This document shows, piece after piece, positions 1-6,100 of a DNA stretch of 8,164 bases (positions are counted from its first letter, which is position 1; each line of letters begins with the position of its first letter). Below the pieces are notes generated by a model. It did not search any database. It saw only the letters and a program-made list of their open reading frames with translations, and had not been told where the DNA came from. The stretch is taken from NCBI GenBank assembly GCA_002325605.1, contig DCSM01000154.1, forward strand, positions 1 to 8,164, in the 5' to 3' direction. Made by a program: the position numbers and the translations under genes. This DNA is from Chloroflexaceae bacterium UBA1466 (GTDB taxonomy: Bacteria > Chloroflexota > Chloroflexia > Chloroflexales > Chloroflexaceae).

Positions 1-1
1 A

Positions 2-31
2 GAGCGCGAAAGGGCCGCCGCCCAACCATGA
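2..31 (+). CDS. 3' end of a truncated upstream gene (putative)
   Basis: Only the last nine codons and a TGA stop are present (reading ERERAAAQP). The stop at 29-31 overlaps the ATG of the next gene in an ATGA arrangement, which is typical of translationally coupled genes in an operon. That overlap is the only reason to call it. The product cannot be identified. Genes beside ccdA often encode thioredoxin-like or cytochrome-biogenesis proteins, but nothing here shows that. The alternative is that this is non-coding and the ccdA frame, which also stays open to the window edge, begins further upstream. Confidence 0.4.
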   Translation, partial: ERERAAAQP

Positions 32-924
32 TCTCCAAAATTACCAAACTAGATCGTCGTTTGCTCATCTTTGGAAGCATTGTTATTGGTGCAATGCTTA
101 TTATAACCCTTTTGAGCATCATAAGCCAGGAAAAAGAAGCAAATTCAACTGGGACAGCAAACATCTTTGTCTTAGCGATTCCTGCTTTTCTCGCAGGCCT
201 GCTCAGTTTTCTCTCTCCCTGTACATTGCCGATTCTTCCTGCCTATTTCGCCTTTACCTTTCAGTCTAAAAAGCAAAACATCGTTTTGATGACGGTAGCT
301 TTCTTTTTAGGTCTAGCAACGACGATGACACTGCTTGGGGCTACAGCCACCAGCCTAAGCGGGCTGCTTTTTCAAAACCGCAAAGCTCTAACTTTATGGG
401 GTGGCCTAATCGTAATTGGCTTTGGGGTGCTGAGTATGCTGGGCAAAGGCTTTGCAGGGCCCCAAATTAGTGAACGCCCAGCCACGAGCGTCGCGGGTTC
501 CTACCTTTATGGCGCGACTTTTGCGCTCGGCTGGACCGCTTGCGTCGGCCCGATTTTGGGCGCTTTGCTCACTTTATTAGCAGCGCAAGGCACAGCTGTC
601 CTTCAAGGCGCGATTTTGTCCTTTATCTATGCGCTCGGCTTAGGAATGCCCCTTATTCTTTTAGCAACGTTTTTTAGCAACCTGGGCAACGATTCACGCT
701 TTTGGCGCATCTTACGCGGGCGCGGCTTTGAGGTGCAAATTGGCTCGCAAACGCTTTATTTGCACACGACCAGCCTTGCCAGCGGGTTTTTGCTCATTGG
801 AATGGGAACTTTGCTGGCTACGGGCCAATTGGCGAGGCTTTCAGTTTTTGCCCAGACCAGCCCGTTGACGCAATGGCTTGAAAACCTCGAAAGCCTGATT
901 GTTAAGTTGTTTGGCCTCTATTGA
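28..924 (+). CDS. ccdA: CcdA/DsbD-family membrane thiol-disulfide transporter
   Basis: This integral membrane protein of the CcdA family passes electrons from cytoplasmic thioredoxin across the membrane to extracytoplasmic acceptors, supporting cytochrome c maturation or disulfide reduction. The two family signatures are visible: SPCTLPILPAY with Cys65, and GWTACVGPILGALL with Cys172, the expected redox-active pair in the first and fourth core helices. Hydrophobic segments lie at about residues 12-32, 47-77, 84-112, 120-139, 156-183, 190-216 and 246-266. At 298 residues it exceeds the roughly 235 of short CcdA proteins, through an extra N-terminal segment (12-32) and a C-terminal tail. Most relatives have Pro before the second Cys; here it is Ala. 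The ATG at 28 is chosen because it overlaps the preceding stop as ATGA; the Shine-Dalgarno-like AAAGGG at 9-14 is rather distant. Its stop lies inside the 3' end of convergent dcd. The family is clear; the exact redox partner is not. Confidence 0.87.
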   Translation: MISKITKLDRRLLIFGSIVIGAMLIITLLSIISQEKEANSTGTANIFVLAIPAFLAGLLSFLSPCTLPILPAYFAFTFQSKKQNIVLMTVAFFLGLATTMTLLGATATSLSGLLFQNRKALTLWGGLIVIGFGVLSMLGKGFAGPQISERPATSVAGSYLYGATFALGWTACVGPILGALLTLLAAQGTAVLQGAILSFIYALGLGMPLILLATFFSNLGNDSRFWRILRGRGFEVQIGSQTLYLHTTSLASGFLLIGMGTLLATGQLARLSVFAQTSPLTQWLENLESLIVKLFGLY

Positions 925-1490
925 CTCGTTTCATGATCAATACAGGGCAAAACAATCCCTTGCTGATGCTGATATTTACCTTTTTTGTCGGCATACGAAA
1001 CTTCGCAAGGCTCATCGCTCTCTAAAAAGAGAATTTGACCAATCCCTTCATTCGCATAGACTCGTGCAGGAAGCGGAGTCGTATTACTGATTTCAATAGT
1101 TATAAAGCCTTCCCAAGCTGGCTCAAGCGGCGTAACATTCACGATAATCCCGCAACGAGCATAAGAACTTTTGCCCATTACGATGCAAAGCACATTGCGC
1201 GGAATGCGAAAATACTCAATCGAGCGGGCTAAAGCAAAGGAATTGGGCGGAATATCGCAATAATCAGCTTGAATATCCACGAAAGAGCGCGGATTGAAAC
1301 TTTTGGGGTCGACCACAACGTTAAAGACGTTTGTGAAAACCTTAAATTCATTTGCCAGGCGCATATCGTAGCCATACGAAGAAACCCCGTAGGAAATAAC
1401 GCCTTCGCGTTTTTGCTGATCGGCAAAAGGCTCGATCATTCCGTGTTCCAAAGCCATTTTCCGAATCCAACGATCTGGTTTTACACTCAT
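918..1490 (-). CDS. dcd: dCTP deaminase
   Basis: Dcd deaminates dCTP to dUTP in the cytoplasm, feeding dUMP and then dTMP synthesis. The 190-residue length fits the family (about 190). The active-site block GKSSYARCG (106-114) supplies Ser108 and Arg112, and WEGFITIEISN (126-136) supplies Glu133; these line up with Ser111, Arg115 and Glu138 of E. coli Dcd. The nearby IIVNVTPLEPAWEG and NTTPLPARVYANEGIGQ blocks match the NVTPLEP-type subgroup seen in many proteobacteria rather than the E. coli subtype. The C-terminal lid reads GKYQHQQGIVLP where relatives usually have GKYQGQ.GVTLP. The start ATG at 1490 overlaps the upstream stop (ATGA) and has AAGGA nine bases before it. The gene is the second in an operon with a thymidylate synthase-like gene, the expected downstream pathway step. 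Whether it also hydrolyses dUTP cannot be read from sequence. Confidence 0.95.
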   Translation of the reverse strand: MSVKPDRWIRKMALEHGMIEPFADQQKREGVISYGVSSYGYDMRLANEFKVFTNVFNVVVDPKSFNPRSFVDIQADYCDIPPNSFALARSIEYFRIPRNVLCIVMGKSSYARCGIIVNVTPLEPAWEGFITIEISNTTPLPARVYANEGIGQILFLESDEPCEVSYADKKGKYQHQQGIVLPCIDHETSQ

Positions 1491-2911
1491 AACAGAAATT
1501 CCTTATCTTGTTGATAATTTAAGCCTTTGCGAAAAGCTATTTCAGCCTTCTGCAATTCTTGACCTAGATAGATTGCGTGCGCTATATCGCTAATAAAAGG
1601 TGTAAGGAAAGCACTTAATTTGCGGGCGGTTTGGGCGCGAAACGTTTGAAGATGCTTACCTTCAGGGGAAAAATGTTGCACCGCTAAAGCTGTATCTTCC
1701 ACAGAAATCACAAATGAACCACGAGGATCATGCGTTGCACGCGGATTAGATTGCCGATAATGAGCCTCAATGAGCTTTTGAGCCGCTTCCCAATCATACG
1801 CATAGATATGGGCTGAGTGGGAAACAATAATTAAATCGCTCGCTAAAACTTCAAGCTCATTGCTGATGAAGATTTGCAAGGCCCGTAAACCATAGGCATT
1901 CATTGCCCAAGCCCGATAAATATCGTGGGACCGAAAGTAAGCAGTCAGGAAAAGTTGTTTATCGCGCAAGCGCGTTTGCACTAAACAGAGACAAGGAGGA
2001 TTAGGCGCAGAACTATCCTCTTGTGGCTGCCACAAAGTTGCTACCGCTCGCCGACTAACTGCATTTTGGCGCAGATCTTGCACAATAGCCGCAATTTGAT
2101 CAAACTTTCCCGCATAAGCCCGCAGCCTATCTCCATAAGTATAACTTACCCCAGAACTCGCCTGCCCCGCTTGCGTCAATTGGGTAATGTATTCTCGCAG
2201 GTCTGCGGGGCTAAAAGGTAGCCAAGGGGCAGAGGAAAACTCTGTTTCTTTGCCAGATTCATTCGTAACGACGGTCATAAGATCAAGTAATTCGCGCTGA
2301 TCAGGGCCATGCTGCGTTTGGTTATTTTGCCCAAAAGTCATAATCTGCCAGATTAGCTTGAGATAAGCTCTTTGAATCGTTGTTTCACGCAGCAGAAAAC
2401 CACTTGCTTCAGCAGAAAAACTCTCTGCTACAGGCTCTTCGTATGGAAAAAGCAAAGGTTCTGGCAAAAAAGGCTCTGAATTGTGCGGAAGATTGGCTAA
2501 AAGCGCAGCAATGGCTTGCGGTTTAAGCGTCTCACGGGCATCTATGACCTGGACATTTTGGCGAAAAAGCTCAATTGCAGCGAGCGAAATTGCTTTGTGA
2601 AGCTGAGTTCCTTCGCCAAGAATGCAATGATTAGCGTCTACCCCTTCGTGCATTAAAGCCAATAAAGCTGCCCCACTCTTGGTCAAATCTTTCCCACACA
2701 GGACAAGCGTGCGAATGGTCGGCCAGGCTAAAACATTTCGCAAAAGATAGCTAATTCCCTCCCGCGAATAGAGATTGCCCGCTATTGAGTAGGTTTGAGG
2801 CATTAGGGCTGGCAAAACCCGCTCTTGCGGAGTCCATAACAAACATAACCCCACGCTGGCCGTGGGGTCGCCTAAAGTAAGATTATGAGCAAAGTAGAGA
2901 GGTTTGGGCAT
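1487..2911 (-). CDS. MtrA-like (DUF4346-type) domain fused to archaeal-type thymidylate synthase
   Basis: Two domains are visible in 474 residues. Residues about 40-140 (GNLYSREGISYLLRNVL, then TLVLCGKDLTKSGAALLAL) resemble the cobalamin-binding MtrA subunit of methyltetrahydromethanopterin methyltransferase and the related DUF4346 domain. Residues about 235-460 resemble thymidylate synthase: SYTYGDRLRAY (256-266), SRR (286-288), NPPCLCLVQ with putative catalytic Cys307, RSHD (328-331), Asn338 and SAHIY (His368, Tyr370). These correspond to E. coli ThyA Arg126/127, Cys146, Arg166/Asp169, Asn177 and His207/Tyr209. Asn rather than Asp at 338 favours dUMP over dCMP as substrate, so the inferred reaction is dUMP to dTMP. 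The His that binds cobalt in MtrA (in a GH motif after GxEV) is not seen; TKS occupies that stretch. A weakly conserved, Pro/Glu-rich linker (145-175) joins the domains. ATG 2911 follows a good promoter but lacks a clear Shine-Dalgarno. It is the first gene of the dcd operon. The carbon donor and the role of the N-terminal domain are unknown. Confidence 0.85.
   Translation of the reverse strand: MPKPLYFAHNLTLGDPTASVGLCLLWTPQERVLPALMPQTYSIAGNLYSREGISYLLRNVLAWPTIRTLVLCGKDLTKSGAALLALMHEGVDANHCILGEGTQLHKAISLAAIELFRQNVQVIDARETLKPQAIAALLANLPHNSEPFLPEPLLFPYEEPVAESFSAEASGFLLRETTIQRAYLKLIWQIMTFGQNNQTQHGPDQRELLDLMTVVTNESGKETEFSSAPWLPFSPADLREYITQLTQAGQASSGVSYTYGDRLRAYAGKFDQIAAIVQDLRQNAVSRRAVATLWQPQEDSSAPNPPCLCLVQTRLRDKQLFLTAYFRSHDIYRAWAMNAYGLRALQIFISNELEVLASDLIIVSHSAHIYAYDWEAAQKLIEAHYRQSNPRATHDPRGSFVISVEDTALAVQHFSPEGKHLQTFRAQTARKLSAFLTPFISDIAHAIYLGQELQKAEIAFRKGLNYQQDKEFLL
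1500..1504 (-). promoter_or_regulatory. Shine-Dalgarno of dcd inside the upstream gene
   Basis: On the minus strand AAGGA lies nine bases before the dcd ATG. It falls within the final codons of the thymidylate synthase-like gene (Lys-Glu-Phe-Leu-Leu-stop). Together with the ATGA stop/start overlap it fixes the dcd start and suggests that dcd translation is coupled to that of the upstream gene. Confidence 0.75.
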
Positions 2912-2943
2912 AAGAAGGCTTTGATTGGGTCATTAAAAACGCT

Positions 2944-2971
2944 ATTATACCATCTTCTTCTGAGAAGTCAG
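2944..2971 (-). promoter_or_regulatory. Extended -10 sigma70-type promoter of the thymidylate synthase-dcd operon
   Basis: On the minus strand a perfect TATAAT occupies 2949-2944, preceded by TGG at 2952-2950, an extended -10 (TGn). A weak -35 element, CTGACT, sits at 2971-2966 after a 16-base spacer. Predicted transcription start is near 2937, giving a leader of about 26 bases before ATG 2911. An 11-base palindrome (CTTCTGAGAAG, 2957-2967) lies in the spacer and could be an operator, though it is short. Between here and the terminator (about 2973-3078) I see no further gene or convincing signal. Confidence 0.7.
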
Positions 2972-3078
2972 TATGTCTCTTTTCAGAGCCATCATGGAAA
3001 CTCTTAATTTATCGTAGGTTTGTTGCTCGCAAGAAATGCCCTGAGCTTCTCTGTTCGGATTATCGGGCAAATGGTGAC

Positions 3079-3109
3079 AAAAAAGGGGGAACAGCAGAGC
3101 CATTCCCCC
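3079..3109 (-). terminator. Intrinsic terminator of the giant surface-protein gene
   Basis: Read on the minus strand, a perfect 7-bp stem GGGGGAA/TTCCCCC (arms 3109-3103 and 3091-3085) encloses an 11-base loop and is followed immediately by six T residues (3084-3079). It lies about 40 bases after the stop codon of the large gene. The other strand has no T run after the hairpin, so it should work only for minus-strand transcription, insulating the nucleotide operon from the gene upstream. Confidence 0.9.
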
Positions 3110-3148
3110 GTGTACGTGCAAGCCAAAGCCGAAACGCTTACATCCTAT

Positions 3149-6100
3149 TTACCGCTGCACAATTGGCAAATAGACCCTTGCTAATGTTGTTTGTGTTGGA
3201 GTGCCTAGTGCCATTAGAGCATTCTCCGTTACCAATGCCCACGACCCTAGATTCAATGTCTGGACCGTGATTTTGTTTGCACTGGTATCAGCAGTAAAGC
3301 CTTGTGCTACCTGCCACTCATTACCGTTTATGAGCAAAGCTGGCAACAACTTTGTTTCATCTACCCCGTTCTCAGCGTAACGGAAGACAATCTGGGCTGG
3401 AACTGTGAGACTCCCCACAATCTGTTGCCCACTGGTATCGTAGAACGTGATAGCATAGCCATATTTATGTACCGTATAGTACATGGTATTGGGGAGGTAC
3501 ATCGTTGGTTCAATCACAATTTGCACCTCACTGGCACTGGTTGGCACCGACATAGGCGGTATCTGGATTTGGGTGCCGTCTGCCAAAGTGAAGTTGCCAC
3601 CCTCTGCCACCTTGAAGGTAGAGCGTTCGGCGGCTGGTAGGTAGCCTTTTGGTTCTATCCCCAACGAATTACTAGAAACCACATTGTTTTCAGCCGTTAA
3701 AGCCACGCCAAGCGTTGACGTTGATGTGGTAACATCAGACACGGTGATTGTATCTGTTTGCCCAAACAGCACCAACCCGCCAGCACTCCCACTGTCGCGC
3801 TGTTCCTGACGTGCATCCACATACCAAAGTGTCTCTTTACGCGAATCTCGTGCGGTTGGCAACTTGAAACAACCGCGACTATCGCTGTACCCCGTGGCAC
3901 TTTGATTATCGTTGCTATATGCTGCCACAAATGCCTGCTCCAGGGGTTGATTATTGGCATCAAACACCTGCCCCACCAAGAAGCTATTGACCCGCCGCAC
4001 CACCAAAACCACATCACTCACCGCCGCCGTACTTGCCAAGTGCGATGCCATCATTGCGGAGCGACACGCATTTGGTATGGAATAGATACAATCTCGAATC
4101 TCTGTGGAATTGCCTGCATAATCTACCTGGCACGACCGCGGAGAGGCGTAGTATCTACAATCTTGTGCTTGTTGCAACGACGCACTACTTGGGAAACGTA
4201 CAGTGAATTGTCCTGATTGGTCTGTGCGAACCCTAAAATCAAGATTCGCCATACGTACCCAGACAAAGACGCTTGCCATTGGATTGTTGTCTTGATCTAC
4301 GACCTGTCCACTCATCATATCATCTAGGGCCATCAAGGTAATTGGTTGCTCCTTGGTCTGTCCCTGTGCTACTGTGACCTCCAGTGCTGCCGTTGGGCTA
4401 GAGACGTAAGCGTCAGTATTCAAATGGTAGCTCACATACCACGTCCCATCGGCTACGGGTAGACGATATGTCCCATCTTGCGCTTGAATATAGCTCCATT
4501 GCCATGTTGTGCTTGTCTTGCTGGGAGCCACAAATACATACCCGTCTACTCCGGTGATTGGTTTGCCATTCGCATCTTGGAGCTGCCCCCTAATCGTTGC
4601 ATCATTGGCTTTGAGAACCAGTTGCACTTCGCCGTTTTGGGCAACAATAGCTGCCAACGATTGCTCTTGTTGCGCCATTTCTTGTTGCAAGAGGGGAGCT
4701 TGGGCAAAAGGTGATGTACCAAGCAACGACTGGATCCTACTGGCTGGTGTTGCTTCATTGAGGAAAGAGTACGTACTGCCTGGAGCAAGGAACAAGCCCA
4801 CCCGCACATCACCATCCAAAGAGTTCATCCGAAACTTGCCGTTTTGTACACTGACAACTTGAAACGGTTTGGTTTCGTTTGCATAGCGTGCATATGCCCA
4901 TGCTTTCACATTGGGCAACACCTTACCTACTTGATCTACCACTGTTCCCGTTATGGTCTTGGTCGCTTGCAACAATTGGTAATTCATTGTTGCCGTTTCA
5001 TTTGCTGCTAAGGAGAGCAACTGGGTTGCACCACGGAAGAGATAGGGACTGGTGGAAGCAACGTATGGACGCACATCCCATGTTCCTTCGCGGGCTTGAA
5101 TCGTATAGGCACCTTGCTCATCTGTTATGCCATAGATCCATACGCCGTTCTCATCCCACGCATCTACATAGAGATCTTTTACGGCATTGCCATACTCGTC
5201 TGTCACATTACCCGTAATCGTCGCGTTCTTTGCCAATAACTGCACATCATCCAGCGTAACAGTTCCACTCACCACCGTCACTGGGTCTATAGATGGGTTG
5301 AGATAGTCTGGATAGGTGCGCGAATTGAGCCATACCCATGCGTGGTATGTCCCAAACATTGCTGGTAATCGGAATGTCCCATCGCTCTTGATAAACAAGG
5401 AAATCTCGGTATCGGTTGCGATGTCAAACAGGTTGAACTTCGCGTACCGATTGAGTGTTCCTTTTGCATTTGCCGGTGGTACCAGTGGATTGCCATTGGG
5501 CAATACGACCCGTCCAGTAACATAGCCACCTGCTGTTGCCACACTCAATGACACCTGCTGGCTTTTTGTTGTACTATCATTGACAAAACTAACCGTTTGT
5601 CCCTTGCCAACAAATACCCAGTCAGCATCGTTCTGGAGATTGACAAAGACGAGCCAATTCCCCCCACCGACTCCCAGGTCAAAGGTGCCGTCAGAATTCG
5701 TCACGTCACTCACATACTGCCACCCCTTGTCGTTGTACGCGCCAACGATTGCACCTGCGAGGGGCGTGGTGCCATCCCGTGTAACTGTCCCGGTGATATG
5801 TTTTGGTGCTGCCTCCAAGTGATAATCACCCAAATCTTTGCTTATCTTTGGGGCTGTGACGGTAAAGCGAGCATCCAACAACGTCAATGTGCCGTTTGTA
5901 TCAGACGGCACTACATCCATACTATAAGTACCCGTTATGACATTGGCAAAGCTAAACGTCCCATCATCGTTGGTGATGGCAATTGTACTCGGATCACGGA
6001 ACCCACCTTCATCGAGCGTATAGCGATAGACCAACGCAGATGCGGCTGGTTGCCCATTGGGGAGCAACACGCGCCCATGGACATTGACCTCATCTGCTTG

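Noticed and set aside
899..1090. 63-codon + strand frame across the ccdA/dcd junction
   Set aside because: It is a shadow frame antisense to dcd with no recognisable protein features.
2883..2933. 16-codon upstream ORF overlapping the start of the thymidylate synthase-like gene
   Set aside because: Its ATG would be only about five bases from the predicted transcription start, with no room for a Shine-Dalgarno, and the peptide (MTQSKPSYAQTSLLCS) shows no attenuator-like codon run.
3079..3109. Bidirectional function of the GGGGGAA/TTCCCCC hairpin
   Set aside because: The T run follows the stem only on the minus strand; on the plus strand the stem is followed by GTGTACGTG, so it should not terminate there.
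3697..4017. 106-codon minus-strand frame inside the giant gene, rich in Trp
   Set aside because: It is an alternative frame of the same strand as the eighth regulatory-like repeat; the main frame carries the conserved LVGQVFDANNQP start and explains the sequence.
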